A DNA stretch of 64,000 nt from Odoribacter sp. (GTDB lineage: Bacteria; Bacteroidota; Bacteroidia; Bacteroidales; Prolixibacteraceae): contig PNOH01000010.1 of NCBI GenBank assembly GCA_013824715.1, forward strand, positions 42,339-106,338, read 5' to 3'. Shown one piece after another: positions 35,698 through 43,480 of the stretch (position 1 is its first letter; each line of letters opens with the position of its first letter). Position numbers and translations under genes: made by a program. The notes beneath the pieces are model-generated. The model ran no database searches. It had not been told where the DNA came from and saw nothing but the letters and a program-made list of their open reading frames with translations.

Positions 35698-36321
35698 ATG
35701 GAAAGAAAATATACAATACTCGCTATACTGCTCATTGTACTGGCACTGGGCCTGGTTGTTCTTCCGAAAAAAAAAGAACTAAAGGAAGTTGAACCTAAAG
35801 TACTGCTCGCATCAATTGTTGAGAAATCCCGCTATTTATCAGTTGATCTGGTTACTCACCGAATCATAGAGAACGACCCAACACTGTTGTTAATTGATCT
35901 TCGTCCGGCTGAGCTGTTTAAGCTATTTGCGCTACCGGGAGCAGTCAATATTCAACCCGATTCACTGCTTTCTGCCATGACCCTTGAACTAATGAACCAA
36001 CCCGGAAAAGACAAGGTTTTGTTGGCCAATTCTGATTTGATTTCAGAAAAAGCATGGCTGATTGCCACACGAAATTCAATTAACAGAGTGTATATCATGA
36101 AAGGCGGAATGAATGAATGGTTCAACACCATCATCAGGGAAAAGCCTGTAAATAGCGCCGCTTCATTAACCGACCTTGACCTGATAAGCTTTAGAAAAGC
36201 AGCCAAGCAATTTTTTGTTGGCGTGGAAGAAACAGCCAAAACCCCGGAAAATCAGAAAGTAATAGAAAAGGTAAAACTAATCCGCAAAGCGCCCGAAGCA
36301 TCATCAGGTGGCGGCTGTTAA
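35698..36321 (+). CDS. Membrane-anchored rhodanese-fold protein with SSGGGC tail, no catalytic Cys
   Basis: 207 residues: an N-terminal helix (YTILAILLIVLALGLVVLP), a rhodanese-like domain (LLIDLRPAELFKLFALPGAVNI ... VYIMKGGMNEW, quoted in parts), and a flexible Lys-rich C-terminus ending SSGGGC. At the active-site loop position it reads LLANSDL instead of a Cys loop; the only Cys of the whole protein is its last residue. I infer a sulfur-carrier arm rather than a sulfurtransferase. The role is inference. Confidence 0.8.
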   Translation: MERKYTILAILLIVLALGLVVLPKKKELKEVEPKVLLASIVEKSRYLSVDLVTHRIIENDPTLLLIDLRPAELFKLFALPGAVNIQPDSLLSAMTLELMNQPGKDKVLLANSDLISEKAWLIATRNSINRVYIMKGGMNEWFNTIIREKPVNSAASLTDLDLISFRKAAKQFFVGVEETAKTPENQKVIEKVKLIRKAPEASSGGGC

Positions 36322-36383
36322 TTTCAAAAATTAGCTACTGATTAACAATCAACAATAAAGAAATAATTCAAAATATTTGAAAC

Positions 36384-36980
36384 ATGAACCGTTTTCTGAA
36401 AAAAAATAAACTCTGGCTTAGCTTTCTTGGTTTAGGAATTGCCATTGTACTGCTCGCATTTTTATTTAGACCAGTAACAATTCACTATCAGGTTAGCGCT
36501 GAAGAATCGCTTAAACTGGTGAATAACCCGTCGGTACAAGTTGGAATAGCAGACCTTGCCGGAAAGCAAATCATTGATGTAAGGCCTTCAAATATTTTTG
36601 CACAGGGTCATCCTGAAAATGCAATCAACCTTCCCATCCGTCAACTTTTGGATGAGGAGTCGGTAGAGATATTCGACGATCTTTTAGCAAGCGGGAAGGA
36701 AGCCATTTTGTATGGTTGCGATGAATTGCAGGCAACTGCCCCCTGGCTATTGCTTCAGCAATTAGGTTACAAAAACATAAAACTGTTGAAAGGCGGCATC
36801 AATCCGCTTGGAAAATTTAATGAAACGGCAGCGGGCGCAACCGAGGTGTCAGTTATTGATACATCGGCATTTCGGATTAAAACTGAGGTTAAAAATGCGA
36901 CCGAAATTACGCAGGTAAAGAAAAAACCCCAGGTGGTGATCACGGTTAAGAAAGAAGTTTCTTCAGGAGGAGGTTGCTAA
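36384..36980 (+). CDS. Membrane-anchored rhodanese-fold protein with SSGGGC tail and active-site Cys
   Basis: 198 residues: N-in anchor (KKNKLWLSFLGLGIAIVLLA), so the rest is probably periplasmic; rhodanese domain with IIDVRPSNIFAQGHPENAIN, a loop cysteine in ILYGCDELQA and LLKGGINPLG; then a Lys-rich linker and the tail SSGGGC. The tail equals that of the preceding gene although five of its six codons differ at the third base. Likely a persulfide-forming partner of the Cys-less paralogue. Last gene before a strong terminator. Confidence 0.82.
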   Translation: MNRFLKKNKLWLSFLGLGIAIVLLAFLFRPVTIHYQVSAEESLKLVNNPSVQVGIADLAGKQIIDVRPSNIFAQGHPENAINLPIRQLLDEESVEIFDDLLASGKEAILYGCDELQATAPWLLLQQLGYKNIKLLKGGINPLGKFNETAAGATEVSVIDTSAFRIKTEVKNATEITQVKKKPQVVITVKKEVSSGGGC

Positions 36981-37020
36981 AAAACAAAGGGCCATTCATT
37001 TTTGAATGGCCCTTTGTTTT
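36981..37020. terminator. Bidirectional intrinsic terminator
   Basis: AACAAAGGGCCATTCA, loop TTTT, TGAATGGCCCTTTGTT: an 18-bp near-perfect stem flanked by A and T runs on the two sides. It ends both the molybdoenzyme/rhodanese operon and the convergent regulator gene. Confidence 0.9.
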
Positions 37021-37021
37021 T

Positions 37022-37714
37022 CTATCCGTGTTCCGAGACTTCCTCGAGAAATTTTTCATTTAATATCAAAATTTCCTTTCCATAAATTTTTATCAGTCCG
37101 TCTTTCCTGAATTCAGATAAGGTCCGAATAACATTTTCAACGGTCATGCCAATATATTCAGCAATTTCGCGACGGGAAACCGGAAGTTCAAAGTTGTTGG
37201 CTTTGTAAATATTTCGAGCAAAATAGAGCAAAATATGGGCGATACGTCCTTTTAACTGTTTCTTTCTGATCTCCATATTATCTATAATAATATGGTCTGT
37301 TGCCGTACTCATCCGGTACATTAAATCCATGGCAAAGTGGCCATTATTCAACGCATGCCTTTTAACTTCTTCAAGATCAAGAATACAGGTTATTGAATCG
37401 TCGATGGCAATAACAGAATAGTTGTAATACTCCGATGAGAAAACACTGAAAACACTGACAAAATCGAATGGTTTTGAAAAACTGATGATTTGATCCTTGT
37501 TTTCGCTGGTTGTACGGATTAGCTTAACCAGGCCTGACTTCAGGTAAATAAATTCCTTAATCGGATCGCCCTGCTGAATTATTGTTTCTCCTTTGCTATG
37601 CTGACGCTCAATTTTATGGACGCAAATATCCTCCAAAACATCTTTGGTGACATGTGCAAAAAAAAGCGATTGCAATTGACAATTTTCACAATTACAAATA
37701 ATATCCTTCGACAT
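37022..37714 (-). CDS. Crp/Fnr-family regulator with an FNR-like Cys cluster
   Basis: 230 residues: N-terminal cluster CNCENC (Cys7, Cys9, Cys12), cyclic-nucleotide-type barrel (SKGETIIQQGDPIKEF), a further Cys110 at the place where FNR has its fourth ligand, a long dimer helix, and a winged helix-turn-helix (VSRREIAEYIGMTVENVIRTLSEF). The cysteine pattern suggests an oxygen- or sulfide-sensing [4Fe-4S] cluster; spacing differs from E. coli FNR. Divergent from the SQR-like operon, with TGATnnnnATCA-type boxes between them. Confidence 0.85.
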   Translation of the reverse strand: MSKDIICNCENCQLQSLFFAHVTKDVLEDICVHKIERQHSKGETIIQQGDPIKEFIYLKSGLVKLIRTTSENKDQIISFSKPFDFVSVFSVFSSEYYNYSVIAIDDSITCILDLEEVKRHALNNGHFAMDLMYRMSTATDHIIIDNMEIRKKQLKGRIAHILLYFARNIYKANNFELPVSRREIAEYIGMTVENVIRTLSEFRKDGLIKIYGKEILILNEKFLEEVSEHG

Positions 37715-37764
37715 AAATATTCAAAAAAATAGGGTACAGTTTCCTGATAAAAAGATAGCGGCTA

Positions 37765-37793
37765 TGATATTTATTAGCTGGTGATATTTATCA
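37765..37793. promoter_or_regulatory. Tandem FNR-type binding sites
   Basis: TGATATTTATCA (37782-37793) is a perfect TGAT-N4-ATCA palindrome, and TGATATTTATTA (37765-37776) is a one-mismatch copy 17 bp away. Both lie between the divergent regulator and SQR-like gene, 61-89 bp before the latter's ATG. Confidence 0.7.
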
Positions 37794-37853
37794 TGCTGCC
37801 AAGTTATAAAAACATTTCCTGAGTAGGTAAATTCGTCAAATAAAAAGAAGTCT

Positions 37854-39092
37854 ATGAAACGAATGCTTATTCTTGGCGCCGGAACGGCTGGAACTATGAT
37901 GGCCAATAAACTGCGCAAGGCGCTTGACAGGGATGATTGGGATATCACCATTGTTGATCAGTATCGCACACATTATTATCAACCGGGATTTTTGTTCATC
38001 CCTTTTGGGATTTATGACAAAAATGATGTCACAAAAGCCAAAGCTGACTTTTTCCCCGGTGGTGTGAACGTCATTTTTTCGAAGATTGACCGGATAGTTG
38101 GTGAGGAAAATAAAGTTTTTCTGGAAGGTGGGAAAGTATTACTGTACGATTACCTGATCATTGCCACCGGCACTCAAACCAGGCCTGAAGAAACTCCCGG
38201 GCTGACTGATAAATTATGGTACAGGGAAATATTCGATTTTTATACTCTTGAAGGCGCTGTTGCACTTCAAAAGTTCTTTAAAAAATGGGAAGGTGGAAAA
38301 CTGGTAATGTGTATTTCTGAATTGCCATATAAATGTCCGGTCGCGCCCATCGAATTTGTTTGTTTGGCCGACGCGTTCTTTACTGAAAAGGGAATTCGCG
38401 ACAAGGTTGATATCACTTATGTAACTCCGCTGGCCGGTGCGTTCACCAAGCCAATTGCAACTAAAATGCTAAGCGACCTGCTTCAGGAGAAGAATATAAA
38501 AGTGGTACCTGATTTTTACCTCGAAAGCGTTGACAACGACAAGAAAGTTATCAAATCGTACGATGAAAAGGAAATTCCTTTTGATGTGCTCACCATAGTT
38601 CCGGTAAACCTGGGCGATGATATGATTGGCCGAAGTGGTCTGGGCGATGATATGAATTTTGTCCCGACAAATAAATATACGCTTCAGTCGAACCAGTTCG
38701 AAAATATTTTTGTGATTGGCGACGCTGCCAACCTTCCAACTTCAAAAGCCGGAAGCGTAGCCCATTTTGCGGGCGAAATTCTTTTCGAAAATATCATGAG
38801 CGCCATTGAAGGCCGGCCATTAAAGGCCGAATTTGACGGTCATGCCAACTGTTACATCGAAACCGGTTTTGGAAAAGGCGCCTTAATCGATTTTAATTAT
38901 GAAACCGAACCGCTTCCCGGAACATTCCCTCTTCCAGGCATAGGCCCGTTTGGATTGCTAAAAAACACCAAAATAAATCACTACGGAAAAATCATGTTCA
39001 GGTGGATTTACTGGCATATCTTATTGAAAGGCAAAGAACTTCCAATTGAGCCACACATGACAATGGCAGGTAAGAAAACACAAATCAATTGA
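37854..39092 (+). CDS. Sulfide:quinone oxidoreductase/FCSD-like flavoprotein
   Basis: 412 residues. FAD site GAGTAGTMMANKL at the N-terminus, second motif YLIIATGTQTRPEE, third NIFVIGDAANLPTSKAG. Redox cysteines: Cys161 in YKCPVAP and Cys333 in ANCYIETGFGKG fit the disulfide pair of SQR/FCSD proteins; Cys153 and Cys170 are extra. It should oxidise sulfide to sulfane sulfur and reduce quinone at the membrane surface. First gene of an operon with DUF1641, a DsrC/TusE-like and a DsrE-like protein. Confidence 0.86.
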   Translation: MKRMLILGAGTAGTMMANKLRKALDRDDWDITIVDQYRTHYYQPGFLFIPFGIYDKNDVTKAKADFFPGGVNVIFSKIDRIVGEENKVFLEGGKVLLYDYLIIATGTQTRPEETPGLTDKLWYREIFDFYTLEGAVALQKFFKKWEGGKLVMCISELPYKCPVAPIEFVCLADAFFTEKGIRDKVDITYVTPLAGAFTKPIATKMLSDLLQEKNIKVVPDFYLESVDNDKKVIKSYDEKEIPFDVLTIVPVNLGDDMIGRSGLGDDMNFVPTNKYTLQSNQFENIFVIGDAANLPTSKAGSVAHFAGEILFENIMSAIEGRPLKAEFDGHANCYIETGFGKGALIDFNYETEPLPGTFPLPGIGPFGLLKNTKINHYGKIMFRWIYWHILLKGKELPIEPHMTMAGKKTQIN

Positions 39093-39095
39093 TTT

Positions 39096-39767
39096 ATGGA
39101 AGAGAAAGCATTGGAACAACAGGTTAAAGAACTGAACAGCAAAATGGACCTTTTGCTGGAATATGTAAATGAACAAAGGCTAAAGACCAATCAACTGGAA
39201 GACCTGCTTGCCGACCTGCAGATTGTGGGCAAAGATGTCTATAAAACTACGGTCGAAGAACTCGATAAGCGGATGGTTGAACTTGATCCTGACCAGTTGA
39301 AAGGATTGGGATTACGTTTGTTGAGAAATGTCGGGAACATCAATAATTTTCTGGAAACATTCGAGAGTGCCGCCGACTTTCTGAAAGATGCGTCACCGAT
39401 TGCAAATGAGCTGATTATTGATTTCACCCGTCACATGCAGGTAATGGATGAAAAGGGATATTTCGAATTCTTTCGTGAAGTCGGGAATGTGTTCGACACC
39501 ATTGTTACCAACTTTTCAGCCGACGATGTCAGAAGTCTGGCTGATAATGTGGTGATCATCTTAAATACAGTCAAATCCATGACCCAACCTCAGATGATGA
39601 ATTCCATGCACAATGCAATCAGCGTCTATTCCAGTCTGGATACAACAAATGTAGAACCGACTTCGATCTGGCGGATGGTTCGGGAATTGAATTCACCTGA
39701 AATGAAAAAAGCAATGGGAATTATGCTTGCTTTTATGAAAAACTTATCTACACAAAAATTTCAATAA
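39096..39767 (+). CDS. DUF1641 protein
   Basis: 223 residues: an N-terminal coiled coil (EEKALEQQVKELNSKMDLLLEY) followed by helical DUF1641 repeats (GLRLLRNVGNINNFLETFE, ADNVVIILNTVKSMTQPQM). DUF1641 genes accompany SQR-like flavoproteins in many bacteria and archaea, and the protein may tether that enzyme; the mechanism is unknown. 3 bp after the flavoprotein gene. Confidence 0.85.
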   Translation: MEEKALEQQVKELNSKMDLLLEYVNEQRLKTNQLEDLLADLQIVGKDVYKTTVEELDKRMVELDPDQLKGLGLRLLRNVGNINNFLETFESAADFLKDASPIANELIIDFTRHMQVMDEKGYFEFFREVGNVFDTIVTNFSADDVRSLADNVVIILNTVKSMTQPQMMNSMHNAISVYSSLDTTNVEPTSIWRMVRELNSPEMKKAMGIMLAFMKNLSTQKFQ

Positions 39768-39775
39768 AAATTATT

Positions 39776-40087
39776 ATGGCTGAAAAAATTATTGCAGGAA
39801 AAACAATCGAAGTAAACGAAGAAGGATACTTCAAAGATGCGTCTCAATGGACCAGCGAAATGGCCGATGAAATGGCTAAAGAATTTAATCTTGAACTGAC
39901 AGAAGTTCATTTTAAAGTTCTGGATTTTTTACGCCAACGCCAAAAAGCAGGCGAAGCGCTGACAATCAGGAGCGTTGGCAAATCGGGAATAACCGATATA
40001 AAGGGTTTTTACCAGTTATTTCCCGGCGCCCCATTAAAAATTTCATCGAAATTATCTGGAATCCCAAAACCAACCAGTTGTATCTAA
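39776..40087 (+). CDS. DsrC/TusE-family sulfur carrier
   Basis: 103 residues. Family core: GYFKDASQWTSEMADEMAKE, LTEVHFKVLDFLRQ, and the arm KLSGIPKPTSCI with the penultimate Cys (CysA). The upstream arm position that is CysB in dissimilatory DsrC is Ser (KISSKL). So it is a single-Cys carrier, closer to TusE in chemistry, and no dsrAB genes are present. It probably receives sulfur from the DsrE-like partner encoded next. Confidence 0.88.
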   Translation: MAEKIIAGKTIEVNEEGYFKDASQWTSEMADEMAKEFNLELTEVHFKVLDFLRQRQKAGEALTIRSVGKSGITDIKGFYQLFPGAPLKISSKLSGIPKPTSCI

Positions 40088-40105
40088 CCTATAAATTCTA
40101 ATATC

Positions 40106-40612
40106 ATGACAGAAAAAAACAATGAAAAGCCATTGAGGAAAATACTCCTTATTTGCGCTAAAGGAAGCATTGAAGATGTTTATGCTACTTTGATCATGGG
40201 TAATGGCGCGGTAATGGAAGGAATCGAAACCAAATTGTTCTTTACTTTTTTTGGACTCGATGCCATTACAAAAAAACAAATGATGAAGCTGAAAACCAGT
40301 ACAGTCGGGAATCCGGCTATGCGGATGCCTGGTGGATTACCTTTCCCGTCGTTATTGGGAATCATTCCGGGTGTTGAGGCCGGGGTATCGTGGATGATGA
40401 AAAAGGAAATGGATAAATTGGATGTCCCGCCTGTTGATGAATTCCTTGAGATGATTACTGCCGGAGGAGGCGAAATTTACGGATGCAAGCTGGCATGCGA
40501 TATGTTTAAACTTACCAAGGCTGATCTTTCGGATGAAGTTAAAGACATTATAACTGTAGGCCAGCTATACGAAATGGCCGGAGGGGAAGGTGTTCAGATC
40601 ATTTTCACCTGA
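40106..40612 (+). CDS. DsrE-like sulfur transfer protein
   Basis: 168 residues; starts RKILLICAKGSIEDVYATLIMGN-like, has a central hydrophobic part with GLDAITKKQM, and the conserved Cys pair in IYGCKLACDMFKL. This fits the DsrE2-type branch. Such proteins pass persulfide sulfur to DsrC/TusE or TusA. Last gene of the SQR-like operon, followed by a terminator. Confidence 0.85.
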   Translation: MTEKNNEKPLRKILLICAKGSIEDVYATLIMGNGAVMEGIETKLFFTFFGLDAITKKQMMKLKTSTVGNPAMRMPGGLPFPSLLGIIPGVEAGVSWMMKKEMDKLDVPPVDEFLEMITAGGGEIYGCKLACDMFKLTKADLSDEVKDIITVGQLYEMAGGEGVQIIFT

Positions 40613-40632
40613 TTTGTTTTCAGTTAAAAATC

Positions 40633-40661
40633 TGGCCGGGCAATTTTGTCCGGCTTTTTTA
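40633..40661 (+). terminator. Intrinsic terminator after the DsrE-like gene
   Basis: GCCGGGCA, loop ATTT, TGTCCGGC, then six T. Placed 20 bp after the stop. Confidence 0.85.
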
Positions 40662-40973
40662 TTTTCCAGCCTTTCGCCTGAAACTGCAAAAAATAAAATT
40701 CTGAACGGTGTTGAAAGGGGTTTGGTGATCTTCTGTTTTACACTCAATTTTTTCAAAGTACCTGTTAAACCGGCCTTCCATTTTCGATTCGGAATATTGA
40801 CTGATATTATAATCTGGTTCAAAACCGTAAATTAAATTTTGGGTGTCCCATTGACGAAAACAAAAGAAAGAGATACGACCCCGGCTGGGGTCGTACACAT
40901 CTTCTTCAATCTTTTTCTTTAAACATGCGACCTCTCTGAGGTCAAAAAATAGATATTGAGTTTTTCAACAGAC
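40662..40973. other. Gene-free spacer with two hairpins
   Basis: Hairpins TACGACCCC-GGCT-GGGGTCGTA (40874-40895) and GACCTC-TCT-GAGGTC (40929-40943). A minus-strand frame at 40659-40898 has a protein-like composition (WDTQNLIYGFEPDYNISQYS) but runs into a terminator and a repeat; I do not call it a gene. Confidence 0.5.
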
Positions 40974-42344
40974 CTACACAATTTCGGGCAACAAATAAGG
41001 AGCGCGGTAATCGCGGGTAAGCATGTTGTTAGCTTCGTTTTCGCCTTCGCCAATAAAGCGTTCAGCTACCGAATCGAATTCGAGCTGACGGCCCAGTCGG
41101 TATGAAATATTACCCAAATGAGCCAGTGAGGAGGCCAGATGACCAGTTTGAACAGGTCCGTTTTGAATGCTCATGTCGCGTGCACGGATGGCATCGAACC
41201 AGTTCTGGAAATGCAGGGTTAATTCCCCTTTTTCAGAACGGCCCGGACCTTTTTCACGTTTTTCGCCCAGATAAGTTTCATAGGTGCCGTATCCTTTAAC
41301 GACCATATATCCTTTTTCTCCATAGAAAATATTGCCCACTGAGGCGCCATCTTCCTCGTTGGTACACCAGTTACGGACTTCAAACTGGATTATTTTCTTT
41401 TCTTTTGGATAGTGGTAAATGGATGACTGAATTTCAGGAACTTCCTTGCAGTCGTCCCAAAGGAATTTGCCGCCCATCGAAGTTATTCGTTCCGGTAAAT
41501 GATCAACTCCTAAACCCCACATACACAGGTCGGTTTCGTGTATTCCCTGGTTGCCCACATCGCCATTGCCATAATTCCAGTGCCAGTGCCAATTGTAATG
41601 GACCAGGTTTTTAGTAAACGGGCGCATCGGTGCAGGCCCGCACCATAAATCGTAATTCAAACCAGGAGGAGTTTGAGAAATACCTTTGTTGCCAATATCG
41701 GGGCGCCAACGGTAAACCAATCCCCGCGACATATAAACGCGTCCAATCAAACCCTCTTCGAGGTGTTTAACCGCTTCGCGGATCGCTACCGAACTACGCA
41801 ACTGGACTCCATGCTGAACGATGCGGTTGTATTTATAAGCCGCCTCAATCATCTTCTTACCTTCATAAATGTTGTGGGTGGCTGGTTTTTCAACATACAC
41901 ATCTTTTCCGGCCTGACATGCCCAAATAGTTTGCAAGGCGTGCCAGTGGTTGGGTGTCGCAATGGTAACGGCATCAATCGTTTTATCTTCGTAAGTTCTC
42001 CTGAAATCCTGTTCAATCATCACCTTTTTGCCGTATTTCTTTTCAAAATCACTGGCTCGGTCCTGAAGAATATTCATGTCAGGGTCGCACAATACGGCAA
42101 CTTCGACATTAGCTTTTTCGGCCAGGCCCATAACTTCTTCAATGTGTGATTTTCCACGGCCATTGATTCCCAACACGGCAACGCGAAGGCGGTCGTTCGC
42201 CCCCTTGGCTCCAGCCGGGATAATGACTGGTTTCTTAACCGGATCTTTAGCCAATGCTGCTGGCGAAACTGCAGCCAACACTGCTCCGGTTGCAGCAGTC
42301 CGGATAAAAGACCTTCTTGAATTACTTTCGTTATTTTCCATCAT
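40974..42344 (-). CDS. Exported Gfo/Idh/MocA family oxidoreductase
   Basis: 456 residues with a Tat leader (SNSRRSFIRTAATGAVLAAV). Rossmann fold (VAVLGINGRGKSHIEEVM), cofactor/substrate motif DAVTIATPNHWHALQTIW, and VEKPATHNIYEGKKMIEAA. Periplasmic family members of Bacteroidota act on sugars or glycosides with tightly held NAD. It is the last gene of a minus-strand glycan cluster. Confidence 0.88.
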   Translation of the reverse strand: MMENNESNSRRSFIRTAATGAVLAAVSPAALAKDPVKKPVIIPAGAKGANDRLRVAVLGINGRGKSHIEEVMGLAEKANVEVAVLCDPDMNILQDRASDFEKKYGKKVMIEQDFRRTYEDKTIDAVTIATPNHWHALQTIWACQAGKDVYVEKPATHNIYEGKKMIEAAYKYNRIVQHGVQLRSSVAIREAVKHLEEGLIGRVYMSRGLVYRWRPDIGNKGISQTPPGLNYDLWCGPAPMRPFTKNLVHYNWHWHWNYGNGDVGNQGIHETDLCMWGLGVDHLPERITSMGGKFLWDDCKEVPEIQSSIYHYPKEKKIIQFEVRNWCTNEEDGASVGNIFYGEKGYMVVKGYGTYETYLGEKREKGPGRSEKGELTLHFQNWFDAIRARDMSIQNGPVQTGHLASSLAHLGNISYRLGRQLEFDSVAERFIGEGENEANNMLTRDYRAPYLLPEIV

Positions 42345-42365
42345 TTTTAGAATAAGGAGTTAGTA

Positions 42366-43385
42366 TTAGTTAAAGTTTTTAGCTATCCCGTTGATTTCGG
42401 CATCAGTCAAACCGCCGCCAATTACAATTTTATGCTTGAAAACGATGCTTTCACCAGGTTTCAGAACAATTTTAACTGGTACAGCATTTTTATCGAAAGC
42501 GCGACCACCCAGATTGTTCGTTGCAAACAATCCATAACCACGGGCATGCGACCATGCCGGATAATTGGCATTTTTAGGATTATCCAGAATAATAATGGTA
42601 ATTATCTCGCCTTCTTTATCGGCTCTGAGCGCAACCCACGGGCTTCTTTTCGACCAGACAGCCCCACCCGAAACTCCTTCGGCATTGCGGTAAACGCCGT
42701 TTACTCCTGCATTATTTAATACAGGCACTTCAGTTTCAATCCCCCTGGCATCCAAAAATTTTTCAGGTTTTGTCGCAGGTTCTTCAAAAGCCCGGTCTAA
42801 CCGCAGTCCGATTAAACCTTCCTTATTCTCTGTAAAAGTAACTTCGGTTGCAGCGGTTAGTTTTGAGGTTCGTTCAATGGTCCGAAGATTTCCGCCTCCT
42901 GAAAAAACAAAGCTTGTTTCTTCATTCAGCAGGACTTTGTTGTTTACATCAACCCATTCAGAAGAAGTTATCAATTCACCTTTCTTCGGATTCTCAGAAA
43001 CAATTTTTTTGAATTTTACCGTCCCGTATTTCGGTTTGTCGGCGGGTTTTATAGCAAATGAATTGTTCCAGAAATCAAGGCCGTTTACATCGCCAAAGTT
43101 GAACCACAATCCGACATGGTGGGGATGATCGGTGCGTTCAAACGGACGTGGATTCATCGGGTATCCTCTGGTAACGATTTTTCCTGAAGCGCTTACAATC
43201 GGGTAAAGCGATTGTTTTTCCATGTTATCCGGATAGATATAAGCAGTAAAGAATTTACCATCAACAAAGACCTCCACTTTCTTTTCCTGATCCTTGTTTT
43301 TAAACTCAACTTTGGGTGATTTGGCCGAATAGGCCTGACTGAAAAATAAAAGGCAAGCCACGATTACAAAAACGTATTTCTTCAT
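42366..43385 (-). CDS. DUF6807 (PmoA-like) secreted protein
   Basis: 339 residues, signal peptide MKKYVFVIVACLLFFSQAYS. Family hallmarks: NPRPFERTDHPHHVGLWFNFGDVNG, GLRLDRAFEEPA and WVALRADKEGE. DUF6807 genes occur next to Gfo/Idh/MocA and rhamnosidase genes in polysaccharide loci; the name PmoA is misleading and no methane oxidation is implied. Exact role unknown. Confidence 0.82.
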   Translation of the reverse strand: MKKYVFVIVACLLFFSQAYSAKSPKVEFKNKDQEKKVEVFVDGKFFTAYIYPDNMEKQSLYPIVSASGKIVTRGYPMNPRPFERTDHPHHVGLWFNFGDVNGLDFWNNSFAIKPADKPKYGTVKFKKIVSENPKKGELITSSEWVDVNNKVLLNEETSFVFSGGGNLRTIERTSKLTAATEVTFTENKEGLIGLRLDRAFEEPATKPEKFLDARGIETEVPVLNNAGVNGVYRNAEGVSGGAVWSKRSPWVALRADKEGEIITIIILDNPKNANYPAWSHARGYGLFATNNLGGRAFDKNAVPVKIVLKPGESIVFKHKIVIGGGLTDAEINGIAKNFN

Positions 43386-43480
43386 TTTGGTTCAGTTTTT
43401 TTAGTTGAACCCAAAAGTATCAAATTAATTCAATCGATTGCAATTTGACACCTAAAATTGAATGGAACAAAACTAATCGG

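Noticed and set aside
39776..40612. Dissimilatory sulfite reductase pathway because of DsrC/DsrE-like proteins
   Set aside because: No dsrAB, dsrMK or apr genes, and CysB is missing in the carrier.
40659..40898. 79-residue minus-strand ORF
   Set aside because: Starts within a palindrome, ends in a terminator, no recognised family.
42366..43385. Methane monooxygenase subunit, from the PmoA label of the family
   Set aside because: The protein is a soluble secreted DUF6807 member without membrane helices of true PmoA.
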